Shown here: positions 47,212-59,398 of the stretch, one piece after another
Layout of the letters: the number at the start of each line of letters is the position of its first letter
Position numbering within the stretch: position 1 is the first letter of the stretch
Origin: Cubamyces lactineus
Lineage: Eukaryota > Basidiomycota > Agaricomycetes > Polyporales > Polyporaceae
Reading direction: 5' to 3'
Length of the DNA: 64,000 bases
NCBI GenBank assembly: GCA_022376465.1
Contig: JACDTU010000005.1
Coordinates: 918,001 to 982,000 of the forward strand
Program-made: the position numbers and the translations under genes
The notes under the pieces: generated by a model
Database searches by the model: none
The model's input: the letters and a program-made list of their open reading frames with translations, nothing else
Told to the model about the DNA's origin: nothing

Positions 47212-48480
47212 CTACGCGTCTACACCCCACTCAGCGAAGCTCCCTCCAAACTCGAGAGCCCCGCAATCCACCCCGTCCGCAGCCTGCCCCAGAACCGCCT
47301 CCTCGACGAGCTCCCACTCCGCCCACGGCCACCACCACCACGACCGCCTCCTGTACGCCTCGACCTTCACTCGCGCCTTGAAGCTCTCGTGCGCAAAGTC
47401 GCGCTCGTGCCCATCCTTGAGCGGAGCGGTCACCCCGACGAAGCTCCCGGGGGGCGCCTCGATCCTTACATGCAGCCGCCGGAACCACGTCCCCACGCGC
47501 AGCTCGAACGTGCCCCGCGCGCGGTCCCGCCGCACGCGCATGAACGGCGCGAGCCCACCCACGCCCAGCGCGTACGGCGGGCGGAAGTCCCACTCCAAAC
47601 CCTCTCGCCCGGGGCTTGAGGGCGAGCGGTAGCCGACGAGGAAGGCGTGGACGCCGGGGAGCGCAGCGCCGCCTGCGAGGCAGAGGGTGCGCGTGCCGTC
47701 TGCGGAGAAGGCTTGGGCCCAGATCCAGCCGTGCGGGAAGGCCGCGCCCCAGTTCTTCTCGGCGTGCGCGTGCCCTGTGCCGTGGACGTCGAGCGTTTGT
47801 GGACCTCGACGCCGGCGGAGCGCGGTGCCGCCCGTCGGGGAGGCGGGCGAAGGTGGGGGCAGAGGCGACAGCGTGAGCGCGTACGAAACGGCGCTGTGCA
47901 CGCTGCGGACGTGCCAGTTCAGCGGGAGGAGTCCGGAAAGGTGCAGAATCGGGCCCATGGGACCGTTTAGAGGGTGCGTGCGCGACCACGGTGTGAGCTC
48001 AGTGAGAACCATGTGCAGGCGGAAGCCTTCTTCTGGCACGCAGATGTCGTACTCGATCGTCGTCGCGGTCACCGACATGCTCCCCACGCCTGGCGCGGTG
48101 ACGGTGAACGGCTGCGGCGAGCCCGGGGCGGCTTTCTTCCCGGTGGAGACGTGTATGTCGTCGGGGTAGAATTCGTACTTGAACGTCGGCTGGGCGAGCC
48201 TCGCTGCTGCTGCTGCTTCTGTTCGTACGCCCATGCCTCGTCCTACATCGTGATGTCCATCGTACTCATCCCGAGTCGGAGTCGGAGCATGTGTGTCCCT
48301 CGGCGCGGGCTCGTCGTAGAGGACGAAGACGAGGTTCCCGCGCCCGTTCGTCGCGCCTCTCACCCAGCAGAAGATGACGGCGATCGTGCCCCCGTCTGCG
48401 GTCTGCGTGCGCGTGTAGTACCCGTCGAACTTGCGCGAGCGATGGGGCGCGAAGTGGTCCGGCAGCCGTAGGATAGGCAT
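47212..48480 (-). CDS. Tocopherol-cyclase-like protein
   Basis: Single-exon protein of 422 residues, start ATG 48480. It follows the pattern of the tocopherol-cyclase-like superfamily known from plants (VTE1) and many bacteria. There is an N-terminal strand RKFDGYYTRTQTADGGTIAV (bacterial members read FEGWYFK), later GPMGPILHLSGLLPLNWHV, a strand SAVSYALTLSP, and the marker HAEKNWGAAFPHGWIWAQAF (bacterial members read EKDWGxxFPxxWxWxQ). The C-terminal lipocalin-like half has GTFELRVGTWFRRLHVRIEA and a Trp cluster WWWWPWAEWELVE. No signal peptide or membrane span. Fungi do not make tocopherols, so the substrate is presumably another lipid. The lack of introns is unusual for this window. Confidence 0.68.
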   Translation of the reverse strand: MPILRLPDHFAPHRSRKFDGYYTRTQTADGGTIAVIFCWVRGATNGRGNLVFVLYDEPAPRDTHAPTPTRDEYDGHHDVGRGMGVRTEAAAAARLAQPTFKYEFYPDDIHVSTGKKAAPGSPQPFTVTAPGVGSMSVTATTIEYDICVPEEGFRLHMVLTELTPWSRTHPLNGPMGPILHLSGLLPLNWHVRSVHSAVSYALTLSPLPPPSPASPTGGTALRRRRGPQTLDVHGTGHAHAEKNWGAAFPHGWIWAQAFSADGTRTLCLAGGAALPGVHAFLVGYRSPSSPGREGLEWDFRPPYALGVGGLAPFMRVRRDRARGTFELRVGTWFRRLHVRIEAPPGSFVGVTAPLKDGHERDFAHESFKARVKVEAYRRRSWWWWPWAEWELVEEAVLGQAADGVDCGALEFGGSFAEWGVDA

Positions 48481-49628
48481 GGCGATGCGATGGGTGTTTG
48501 GAAGAGATTTATGCGACGTGGTAGAGGCTAACCGAATCTAGCTGCAGTGGTTCGTGAGGTGGTATCGGTACAGACGATGGCGAGACCTCAGTGCACTGTG
48601 GTGCTCAAACGATTACGAAGCAAAGTGCTGAGGCCCGAGGCACCAAGGTTGAACGTTGGTTCGTGCTGAGAGGATTGGAACACACCTTAATACTACGTCA
48701 GATCTCAGATACTGCGGATGTCGCAGGTTGAGCCTGACTGACGCTGCCGTTGTCTGCTTGAGTCTCGAGAGATTGATTGGTAGCTCGCACGTATGCTCTT
48801 ATATATATACCAGAGCGTTGCCAAGAGGATCGTCGAAGCCGTAAGCCTCGATGCTATTTCTGCCAATGCGGGCGATTGTGCGGGTCTCTGGGAGTGGCAG
48901 GGGCCGGTCTAAGTGTAGTATGTGTCGATGACGTCGTCGCGTGCGGCTGTAAGTTCCAATATCCAGGAACCATGTCGTGAGTTGTAATTTGGTGTATTAC
49001 TTGAAGTACCAGGCTTTAGTACGATTTGAATGCTACTATCATCGATGCGCGTGCAAGAAAGCGGCTTGCTCGGAACTCAATAAAGGCGTTGCATGCGGGC
49101 TAGCACTATTAGTATAATGGAGCACGGTACTATATGCAACCAGCGAACTTCGAACACCAGTACTGTAACTCAGTCCGCGTAGCCACTTCCACTACGTGCG
49201 ACCGTCGCGCGTACGATGTCCCTCTCGACGTCGGCACCGCGGTACACACGGAAAGAGTGCAGGCTGGGCAGGACGGGTTCGTGAGCGTGGGCAGGACGCG
49301 TAAGACGTGCTCGCGGGTCTCCAGGTAGTAGTGTTGATGCGAGCCGACGCTCACAGCACCTGCGGGCGACGTGGCCAGAGGCGGAGAGTTGCAGACAAAC
49401 AGAGGCTGGGTGGTTGGGCTTGTGCTGTTGATGGTAGTTGGTGCAACTGGTAAACGTCAGCCTCAGGTACCTCCTTCTCGAGGAGCCTGACGAATATGTA
49501 ACTCACCAACCAAGCAGCCAGCAACGGGGCGCGTCAACGTCCGCGCCCGCAAAGGCGTCCCCATTCTGGAGACAAGCAACACGTCGGGCCAAAAATCAGA
49601 CACGCAGCTCAATGTGTGCCTGCTCCCT
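48481..49628. other. Intergenic
   Basis: About 1.15 kb with only short frames; the promoter of the tocopherol-cyclase-like gene on the left, 3' flank of the next gene on the right. No gene seen. Confidence 0.5.
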
Positions 49629-51694
49629 TCACGTTCCCTTCTCCCCGCGACTCTCGCCCAGGACGTTTACCGCTGTCCCCATTCGGGCCTCAGAATCGAG
49701 GCCGCGGTTGCCGGCATTGCCACCGCCATCGACATCGCCGTCGCCGTCGATGCTATCCATCTCAATGTCGATGTCAATGTCCAGGTCCATGTCCCCATTG
49801 AGGTCGTGGACCATGTCCGCCTCCGCGTAAGACCTGAACGTCGCAAGCCCGTCGCCGCCTACTCCGTCGTTGAGCGCGAACGCGATGCGGCTCCGGGGAT
49901 GCGTGCTCGGCGTGTCGAACGTTATGGTCATGTCTGCGAGGCGCGCAGCGACTTTACGCAGGTTAAGCAGGACGCGGGTGCAGAGGGTGCTGTGCACGAC
50001 GCGCAGTGGCCTTCGGGGGTGAGGTCAGCGAGAAGATAGTTGAGAGGGGAAGGGCGTCGTTGGGATGCTTACATTTGCATGATGGACGTGGCTGCTTTCT
50101 GGACGGGTGAGCGTGCGATCAAGAATACGGATGCGGATGTGAGTTCTTGGCGATAGGCGGTGGACGTGATAGGGTAGGATCGCTCACCGGCGCGGAAAGC
50201 ATAAAGCAGAGGTTCACGATGGAGAGTATGAGCAACACCACATAGTATAACGATCCTAGAACGACCAGCGTCAATATGGGCACATAGCCTGACGGACGCG
50301 AGCAGTTCCATCGTACCGTCGCGATACATCGTCCACACCAGAAGCGATCGCTGGTTGACGTCCACGGACGTCTGCCACATCTTGTACACAGTGAGCGCGA
50401 TGACGACTAAGGAACAAGAGGGAGGTAACCGATCAGCCACGCGCCCACTCGCCATAGCATACGATACTCACCCGTCTCAGAGATGAGGACGCACATGTAG
50501 AGCACCCAGCTCTGGCCGTCGTCAATGCTCGGTACGCACCCAACGATTTCCAAAACCGCCCGCGAGGGATCTATGCATCGCACACCACCGAATCACAAGC
50601 GCAAATCCCGGTCAGTCCGCGCATGCTGAAGTCGCCCAAGTCACCACGCGTCACTTACATTGTATCTTTGACAGGATGTAGTGGGACATATACAGCCCGG
50701 GGACCTGTTGGTATGGCACGCGGCGCCTATTAGCAATCTGTACGGTCTCATCGTGACGCCCCGAACGCGGGTAGGGACCGCGGGAAGGGATAGGAGATAC
50801 GCACAATGACGCCTAACGCGATGGCAGCCATGGCGCAGACAATCCATGGTTTGAACTCGTACAGCGCGAGCGTCCGAGCTATTAGGATGGCTGTCGCGTT
50901 CGGGTGCAGTATAGTCAGCGTCGCGCCGACGGACCAGATGAGGAAAAGCGCAGCTACTTTCGGAGAGAAAGGATCCAATAGTGTAGGAGTCTATAACAGC
51001 CCCTGTCAGCGCATCCACAAATATACCAGACGAAGTGCGAGGACGTACAGATTAGAAAGTGAAATTGGACATCACAAGACTGCGAGCCGCATATACACGT
51101 TCGTCAGTCAGATCCTCGACAGATGTACGATGAGATGGCACAGACGTGTGGATTGGTCGTGCCAAGCATCACTGGTCACAGATGTCAACTCGTTTCCTTC
51201 AGTTCTGCGTAGCATACCACTTACTAGAAAGACCAAGAGTGGAATCAATCAAGGGAGTGTATCGGTTCAGTAAGAATATAATCTTCATGATGCTCCAACG
51301 AGACGGCCAGATGAGCCTGACCTGTAATGGTGGCACAGTCAGCAACATTCCAGGCGTCAGGGATAGGTTCGCAACACAAACCTCGTATTCCATGGTCGAA
51401 ATAATCTCTAGGAGCTATGAACGCCTATGAGTGACGTCGTGGACAGGAACACCGAGAGACATACTAAATAAGTGCTGGAGAAGACTGTAGCATCCCAATT
51501 GACGAGAATGTCAGCGCGAAAGGACGTAGTTGAAGACAACAAGCAAAATACGAACGTCCAGCATACTGTAAGTCGTCGTGAGTTCTGACAGACCACTTGG
51601 ACAGGGCATCGTGTGCACACACCTTCACCATTTGCAGCAACGGGAGGTTGCCGTCGGCATTATTGCCCAAGATCTCCTGAAGCCCCGATGTCAT
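49629..51694 (-). CDS. DUF6533-type multi-span membrane protein
   Basis: Basidiomycete family of seven-span proteins of unknown role. Putative start ATG 51694 (MTSGLQEILGNNADGN); the first two or three exons are uncertain. The DUF6533 end is clear: EYEVRLIWPSRWSIMKIIF then LLNRYTPLIDS near 51215-51300. Later helices: FSPKVAALFLIWSVGATL, AILIARTLALYEFKPWIV, AMAAIALGVI, WVLYMCVLISETVVIALTVY, YYVVLLILSIVNLCFML, and the usual C-terminal LHSTLCTRVLLNLRKVAARL. The tail is Asp-rich and repetitive (MDLDIDIDIEMDSIDGDGD) before the stop at 49629. About eight exons. The exon between 51430 and 51560 could be joined more than one way, so treat the N-terminus as provisional. Confidence 0.62.
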
Positions 51695-53144
51695 GGGGAC
51701 CGTTCAGTTGGATGACCGCGAGGTGGAGGCGGTGTGGACGAAAGAGGAGGTCCCTCTAGCAGGGGTGCAGGGTATACATATACCCCCGCGAGGAGAGAGG
51801 CCGGTGAATATACGAAGGATGGGACGAGGTATGGGGGGCACTGCCTCTCATGAGGACAAGACTACCCTGTGTCTTTGTAATCAGAGACCGGCGGGGGGTC
51901 GATCGAGCGCTGTACGTACAGGGTAACAAGTGAGAGTTGAGAATGATGAAGGGCGTGACGCGGATGGCAATGTTTGGGCGCGGGGTCCCCTCATAGTGCA
52001 CAGGTTTTCAATGTCTGAAGACGCCCCCCTAGCCCCCATCACTTGAAGAAGACTCTGTGTCGCTGCTCCCAACCCACTCTGCGTTCTCAACTGCGAACTC
52101 ACTCAGTGGTTGATCTTATGAGAAAGCGCTATTCTAGGAGGGAACCCGGCTCAAAGCAGATTGCGACACCCAGTCCTCATAGTCGTTCAGTCCATCCATC
52201 CTCCCTCCTGCTGACTAATGCTTTCCCGTAAGTACCCAGCGTCTCTCCTCAGTCTCCTGCCCTTGCGCGCTTCCTACCTCCTACTCCAGCGTTTACATGC
52301 ACAAAGAAATTATGGATGCTCCTACGTAGTATGTTTTGCCGCCTTCTCCTTCGTTAATTCCGCGCTGACGCCTCCGAAGCGTTCCCATACTGGGAGGATG
52401 AGCTTCAGGCGGCTGGTCTGGGAGTTGGCGGAGGTGAATCTCCTCGTTTGCTGCCGCAACGGCGTGCCCTCTAGTGCCATCGACGCTAGTTGGGCATGCC
52501 GAGAGGGGACGCTACCCGAGTGAGGACCCACTCGTCCTTCTTGCTCCTGCTCGCCCCTCTCGCTCGCTTTTTTCGCCATCTTACACTTATCGTGCTGACC
52601 ATCTACGATGATGATGATTATTCCGTTCGCGCTTCCAATGTGCGCCAGTTATACATACTTTATGTCGTACCAAGATTACAGTACTACACGACATTCCGAC
52701 TAGATCCATCATCCGAGCCGCGGGAACCGTGTTGACTCGGACGCGCGCGCTCATCCTATGCAAGGCCTCGAGCGAATTTCTGCCCCTCCTCCTCCTCCTC
52801 CTCCAATGGTAGAGGTAATATGCAGCGATGAAGGGTATGTGAGAGAGCGTGTGCGTAGGCGTGTAGGGCGTGTGATGGGAGAGGGCAGAGAGGAGAGGTG
52901 GGGGAGAGGGGGAAGTTGGGGCGACAATGCGTGCCGTGCTCGGGGACTCGGGAGCCGTCCGCACCAGGAAGGGGGTTAGAAGACGAAAGAGTAATAAACA
53001 TGGAGCGAAAAGGAGAGAGATCCAGATGGCGGCTGCTAAACAATCACACGAAGAACGCAAATAGTAGTAGTACGAAGTGGCGTATAGACACGCCCCCCTC
53101 CTCCCTCAACGCCAGTGACGACGGTGGCACATCCACGCTCACGC
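51695..53144. other. Intergenic 1.4 kb
   Basis: Open frames at 52218-52523, 52587-53060 and others occur on both strands with no domain. A short cct repeat lies near 52784-52803. No gene seen. Confidence 0.5.
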
Positions 53145-55208
53145 TCACGCATGCGCAACGCCCGCGTCGACCTCGCGCTTCTCCACGACGGAACCCTCGA
53201 CGCTGCTCCCATCATGGTGCAGCGCCTTCGTGTGCACGTGGCGCGGCTCGCGCCCGCCCGCAGGGAGCGGCATGTCCCCGTGCGAGTGCACGTCGTCGCG
53301 GTAGTCGTGCGCGGCGCCGCCGCCCTGCGCGTGCGACGCGGACGCGGCGGCGAGGTCGATTCCGACGTAGTCGTACGCGAACTCGCCCATCTCGGCGTCG
53401 TCGATGCCGATGATCTCGGCCTCCTCGGACGCGCGGAGGCGCATGCCGGGGATGAAGTGCAGGATCCAGAGGATGACGGTCTGGTGGGGTCGGTTAGTGA
53501 GATGCCCGGAGTGAAAAGAGAGGAGAGATGGAGAGACGTACGGTCATGACGAAGGAGTAGCTCATGCCCGCGACCGAGTCGGCGATCTGGTACCCGAGCT
53601 GGATGTAGTGGTGGTCGAGCCAGCCACCGTCGATGGGCGCAAGCCCGCCGTCGAAGCCGGCCACGCTCGCCTGTGCGAACAGGCCGGTGAGGACGTTACC
53701 GATCACGCCGCCGATAGCATGCGACGCGAAGATCTGTAAGGTGTGCGGTAAGTATCAGTCAACGGTCTCTCAAGAGGCGAGATGCGGCGCCGGGTGGGAG
53801 AAGTACGCACATCGAGACAGTCATCGTAGCCGAAGATGAACTTGAGCTGGGTGGCGAAGTTGCACAGGGTGCCGGCCATGACACCGAACAAGACCGCGGC
53901 AGCTGCATACATTCCAGCGTTCGGTCAGCTCATATATCCCACTCAAGGTAGAAAAGCGTTTGCGCCACGCACGAGAGCCGACGAAACCAGACGCAGGCGT
54001 GATCGCGACAAGGCCCGCAATCGCGCCCGAGCAGAAGCCGACCGCGGACCACTTGCGCTCCAAGCGGTAGTCCCAGAGCATCCACGTCAGCCCGCCCACG
54101 CTCGCCGCCAAGTTCGTGACGATGCACGCCTGCACCGCGCGCAGGTTCGCCGCGAGCGCCGAGCCGCCATTGAACCCGAACCAGCCAAACCACAGAAAGA
54201 CGGTGCCCAGCACGACGTACGTCGTGTTGTGCGGCTTGTACGCGAGGCGCTCGGTCCCGTACCCGCGGCGCTTGCCGAGGTAGATGGAGATCGCGAGCGC
54301 AGCCGTGCCCGAGGAGATGTGCACGGGCGTGCCTCCCGCGAAGTCGAGCCCGCCGAGCTTGTACGACCATCCGTTCGAGTTCCATGTCCAGCACGCGATG
54401 GGGTCGTACACGATTGTCGTCCAGATGAAGACGAAGACCATGATGGGGCCGAGCCGGCCACGTTCGGCAATGGCGCCGATGGCGAGGATAGGGCTGCGGT
54501 TCGTGGGACATCGGTGAGCAGATGAAGAGGCAGGGAAATGTGGGAAGGAACGTACGTGATGGCGGCGAACATGAGCTGGAAGACGCAGAAGACGATGGAC
54601 GGTATGCGCAAGCTGCCTATGGAGGGCTTCTCAAGAACGCCCTTGAGTCCAAAATACCCTGCGCACGACGAGCCGTTAGTCTGCATGCTGGTGACTGCGG
54701 TTGTAATAAGTACGCACGGAGGTCTCCGATGTATGCATTGGCTGTATCACTGAACGCTAACGAGAAGCTATAAATCGCAGATTGAATATAGCGGACGAAC
54801 GGCTTCATCGCTGTGCTGCTCACCCCCAGAAGAACCACTAGAGCGACGACAACGTTCAAGATCGAGCACCACGATGAGAGAAGGTTAGAAGATGCGTACC
54901 TGGAAAGAGACTACCGCGAGAGTCATCATAGAAGCCCAGATCATGGAGAGGGCATTTTTCCGCCTGAGGAGGCCAGAGTAGAAGAAGCCGACGCCGGGGA
55001 TCATGATCCATACGAGAGCGGTAGAGGCGAGGACCCAGGCGATATCGCCGGGGTTGTATACGAATAGACTACCGTCATCAGGATCGACCCACTGAATAGA
55101 GCCCGCTGTAGAGAACGGTGAGCAACGGTCGGAATGCGCCAGAGTCGCGTCGGCGTGGCGAGCTGGGAGAGAGAGAGACATACAGGTATCGTAGGTGATG
55201 TTGACCAT
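53145..55208 (-). CDS. Ammonium transporter (Amt/MEP family)
   Basis: Plasma-membrane ammonium permease of about eleven helices. ATG 55208: MVNITYDT, intron, SGSIQWVDPDDGSLFVY. Helix 1 region DIAWVLASTALVWIMIPGVG with FFYSGLLRRKN; then a 14-nt exon (54824-54837) giving WFFWG, and FSLAFSDTANAYIGDL. Pore His 1 is in DFAGGTPVHISSG and pore His 2 in ASHAIGGVIGN; FLWFGWFGFNGGS and GAIAGLVAITPASGFV are the other signature blocks. The cytoplasmic tail begins LHFIPGMRLRASEEAEIIGI (regulatory hinge) with DDAEMGEFAYDYVG. It then runs on into a His-rich segment (HDYRDDVHSHGDMPLP, EPRHVHTKALHHDG) to the stop at 53145. Eight or nine exons. Both pore histidines are present, so transport activity is expected; MEP2-like sensing is possible but not shown. 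Confidence 0.92.
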
Positions 55209-58200
55209 AGCTGGTAGGAAGTCGCGTGCGCCGTACTCGAGCTGTGTCGACGGTGAGTTCGGGCAGCAGCAGTAGCGTTTGCGGTGCCGGCAGCTGAGCG
55301 AGGGTGGTGAATCCTTCTTGAGAAGGAGGGAAGGAGAGGCGGCTACGGGGGAGAGAAGCGGGGCGATAAGGGCGTAAGGTATATATTATGTACAGAGCCC
55401 CGACCAGCTCGCAGCCCAGCGCAGACGCCAGGCCGACATGCAGACGCCACGGCTATCCGTCTGCATGTGTGCTGAACGACAGTCAGAGATAACTACTCGG
55501 GCGTCTAATCCTCCCTCTGTTTGAGCCTGTCACACTAGAAACCACCTTATCGCCCAATCACAGCCCGCCCGTTTATCTCCTCCGCTTTTCCATCGCCCTC
55601 CTAGATCTTGCCCATGTCCGCTTCCTCCCAGGCCAAGCCCGTCCTCCGTCTTCCTCTATCTCCCTCATCTTCCTCATAATCACAGTCATATCATCCACGA
55701 AACACCCTCAAAGGCACTGTCGAACTTGTGCCTCGCTCGCCAGCCAGACCAGCCGGCTGTTGGAGGAAGAGCGCGAAGACCGGGGAGAGTGGCTGCGGTT
55801 GTTCGGGCGTTTGCATCGCGGGGAAGCTGTGCGATAAGGAGTGAGATCACAACAGCCCGATCGTCCAACTTGGATTGCCTGATAAGGAGCGGTGCACCGT
55901 GCCTGATGCGTTCACTGCGAGTCGGGTTTCGACTCTACGCTCGCTCGTCCATGGTAAGAGATAAGTAGACGGCTATTGCAGCCACGATAAAGCCCGTCGT
56001 CGGTTGATACATTCCTCATCCTCCTCGCCTCCTCTCGGTGGCACATTTGTGCCTCGACCTTTGCCCGCCATCCTCATATCACACGTCTCGTCTTTTCCTC
56101 CTCCGCACGCACCAATCCTCGCCTAGCCTCGTCTCCACCGTCCAGCTCCCTCCTAGTCACCTCACAGCCAGATACCTCGGGCCAATCTCCCTGGGCTTTG
56201 ACAGCCCCCGTACCTGGCCTTATCCCACGCAAGAATGTCGGCTCGGTGCAGCCTGGTGGTGTAGCTTCGTATACCTCCTTTCGTCCTCTCTTTCTCTCGT
56301 CCGCCACCCCGGCTCCTTCACATGTCAACACCTCTCTGTATGTATCTCGAGAAACACGCACGCGCTGGCACCATCTTAGCACACCAGCGTGCCACAGAAC
56401 CTCCACCAACGCCGCGCCGCAAGTGACCGCAGCGTCGCGTTCATAGCTTTCTGCACACACGCACGCATCCAACGTCAGACGACACCGCGCAAATTTGCCC
56501 ACCCCAGCTCGCCTGCGATCGCACTAGCTGAAAAATCCGCGTTCGGTAAGAGCGATACGGTGGCTAGGCAAGGTGCCCCGCCGGCAACTGGCAGTTCCCC
56601 TTCCCCTATCGCCCCAGCCGGACCCCACCGGCTGCGTCAGTGCGTCACCGCCGCTAGCTTTATCTCTCCCGTGTTTCCCCGCTCGCGCCCGGCCTCAGGC
56701 CTGCGCGTACGGCGTACGCGAAACGCGAAACGCGACCGTCAATCTGCCAATCATCTACTTGCCAATCTGCAAACGTCCTTTGCGCCGCGGCGCGTCGTCC
56801 CTGTGGCGCGAGCACTTATCAGCAGTGCGTGCGTATTACTGTGCTGGCTGGCTGGCTGGCTGGCTGGCCGGCCGCTGTGCATATCGCGACTACTCTGTCT
56901 GCACTTGGACTTGGCGGCTGCTAGCGAGGATTCCTGCTCCATACCGAGTTACTCTCTGCTTGGCTTGCTCCACCGCGGTCCCTTCCCCCCTTGCTAAGCT
57001 TGTCATCCTTGGAGAATCACGATGATCCTACGTCGGGCTCGCGCGACAGGCCGCGGCCGATCTCGGTCTTCCGACGCGCTGCCAAATTTTCAATGACATC
57101 GACTGTCAACGGTACCGGTGTCATCAGCGGCACATCCGACTCTGACTCTCTGAGCCGGAAACGAGGACTGCGAGTGCGAGTGTGGGTGTGGGTGTCTCTG
57201 TCAGCCAAACTGTCCGATCCCGTCGACTCGAGACTCGAGACTCGACGCTCGACGACGCCCACACTTCCCACCGTGATGATTCACAGGTCTGCGGCGAGGG
57301 TTCTCTTGTCTCGCACAGCCGCGTGTTGTTACGAGTTGGCAAGGCTGTCACCTCCAAGCGGACCCACGAGTACCTCAGTACGTCGACGTCGACGTCTCTA
57401 TATCTGCACGCGCAAGCGACGGGCGCGCATCTGATTCTCTGGGTTCTCTGTCTACTGCTTCATCTACATCTACATCACGCGAAGTTCACGTCGCGCGCCG
57501 TTCGCGCTTCGTAGCCCCAAGGCCGTGTAGTGCACGCACGTCGCACGGCAACGTAACAGCACTGACTTGCCCCCAATCTGTACCCCGGCTCTGGCTTGAC
57601 TACGTACCCGGCTCATGGGCTCGCCGGCGCAACACATCTGTCAAGATTTGACGAGCACTATACAGAGAACCACGCTCTTCCTGAGCTTCGCCGCGCGTAT
57701 CTCTGGGAGAAGAATCAGGGCGTCACAGCGCGCGACTCGTCTGTATTGAAAGAAACGGGCTTCCCTCCGATCGTGATTGAACGGCATCTTGTCTAGACCT
57801 CTCGTGAGTCTTGAGTACTGAGTCTTGAGTGTTGACTGGGACTGCATGACCGGACACGTGGGATCGCATCGACGGGTTCGCGTTGGACTGTGTATTGACG
57901 CGTGGGGTTCACCGACTGGCAGTACCTGTGTACACCTGATCTTCTGCAGAGTGCCCTTCAGATATGTCTGCTGTCGTTCTTTCCGCCTAGGAACTTGTAG
58001 TCCATCGTTGCAACACGACGAAGTCTTCTGTCTTCTAGGGGATGGCGCCGGGGCTCGGGACTCGGGCGCGGCGGGCGTGGTGATCTAGCCGATCCCGATA
58101 TGGCATCTAGATAACCATATCTGGCCCAGGATACCGACCCCGACGCCCGAAGTGCAAAAGTTTTGTGTACCCAGAGGACGGGCTGCCTCGAGCTTTTACT

Positions 58201-58413
58201 TTCTATACGACACTACTGCCCCACTCATACTAGATCCTTGTCACTGCTTACTTGACTCGAGGAATCCTGTCCAAGCGCCGGGCGTAACTCGACAACTCAC
58301 GACCTACGACGACACACTCGCTAGACCCCACTGCTGACATCTACCCTTCTTCGTCCTCTCCGCGGACCACCCTCGCTACACCCAAGCACTAGCAAAACTC
58401 TAAAACCTAGATC
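55209..58413. other. Gene-poor 3.2-kb stretch
   Basis: Left part: ammonium transporter promoter (tatatatta near 55380-55387). Middle: pyrimidine-rich sequence and a ctgg tetranucleotide run near 56845-56866. Many open frames on both strands (for example 56389-56997 plus), none with domain, bias or splice support. Right part: presumed promoter of the gene at 58414. Confidence 0.5.
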
Positions 58414-59398
58414 ATGGCCGTCGTCCCCAAGACCGAACCTCAAGAACCCGTCCTCCCCCCTGCACCCGCTCCTCTCCCCAAACCCAAACCCGCGATCGAC
58501 CCAAAAGCGCGCGACGCCGCGAAGAAGGAGCTGGCCAACCACCGGCGCGTGACGGCGTGGCCGGTCCACCGGTGGCCGCTCGAGAAGCGCATCGTGCACG
58601 AGCGCACGCGCGTGCACCTCCCGCGGACGTACCGCGCGCGCCACGGGAGCGACGTGCGCGCGGTGTGGCCCGGCACGGATCTGAACCAGTTTGTGCATCG
58701 GTATTATTCGGAGGGCGTTGGTGTGGAGCGGGAGGAGGGGAGGGACGCGAACGCGGGGCGGGAGGGGAGGGAGGGGAAGGGCAAAGACATTGGGGAAGGG
58801 CAGGAGAGCGAGAAGAAGAAGAGGCTGAGGGAGGAGTGGCCGAATTATGTCGCGGGGGAGGCGGTCTTGGCGAAGAGGTGAGCACTTGCGTTTGTCTTGA
58901 GTCGTCGCGAATGAGCTTGTCCGAGTCGAGTGCGCGTGTGTCCCTCCTGCTCGCGGGCTCATGCATCCGTGACTGCTGAGGAGGGACGCGCGCCGTCGTT
59001 TCGATGGACTCTGATACCAACCTTCGCTCCTCGCATCCTCTCCTACATCGCTATGCCACGATCCCTACCTCGCGTTCGACCACGCTGCATTCTTGTGCAC
59101 TACGCGCCTACCCACGAACTCCTCGCGCCTCGCGCCTGGCCGACATCGCACATCGCACCTCACACACCACCGGCCGCGCGCTCCTCGTCTGAAAAAACCC
59201 GTTCTTCGCTCCTACAGACACGAATACCTCGGACCAGACCCGCGCGTGGCAGGCTACTGGGTCGACGCCGACGGCGAGTACCACATCAAGTGGTACGACG
59301 CGTTCCTCAAGGACCACTGGGTCGACAACCGCGAGTGGGAGTTTGACGTCCGCCTCAACGCGCGCGGGGAGTGGGTCGAGGTGGATGATGTCGACTAG
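58414..59398 (+). CDS. Unrecognised two-exon protein, Pro- and charge-rich
   Basis: 214 residues from exons 58414-58877 and 59218-59398 with a 340-nt intron; coding length divisible by three. It starts MAVVPKTEPQEPVLPP with a Pro/Lys-rich leader, then a compact basic part (WPVHRWPLEKRIVHERTRVH, WPGTDLNQFVHRYYSEG). A Gly/Glu/Lys-rich linker (EEGRDANAGREGREGKGKD, SEKKKRLREEWPNYV) follows, then a C-terminal domain rich in aromatics (HEYLGPDPRVAGYWVDADG, YHIKWYDAFLKDHWVDNREW). No signal peptide or membrane span. The Trp/His-rich ends look conserved while the middle is low complexity. I cannot name the family; the splice model is supported by frame and good sites. Confidence 0.6.

Noticed and set aside
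53836..54525. 229-codon plus-strand frame opposite the ammonium transporter
   Set aside because: Antisense shadow of the transporter exons; the same holds for plus-strand frames opposite PGI and cystathionine gamma-lyase.
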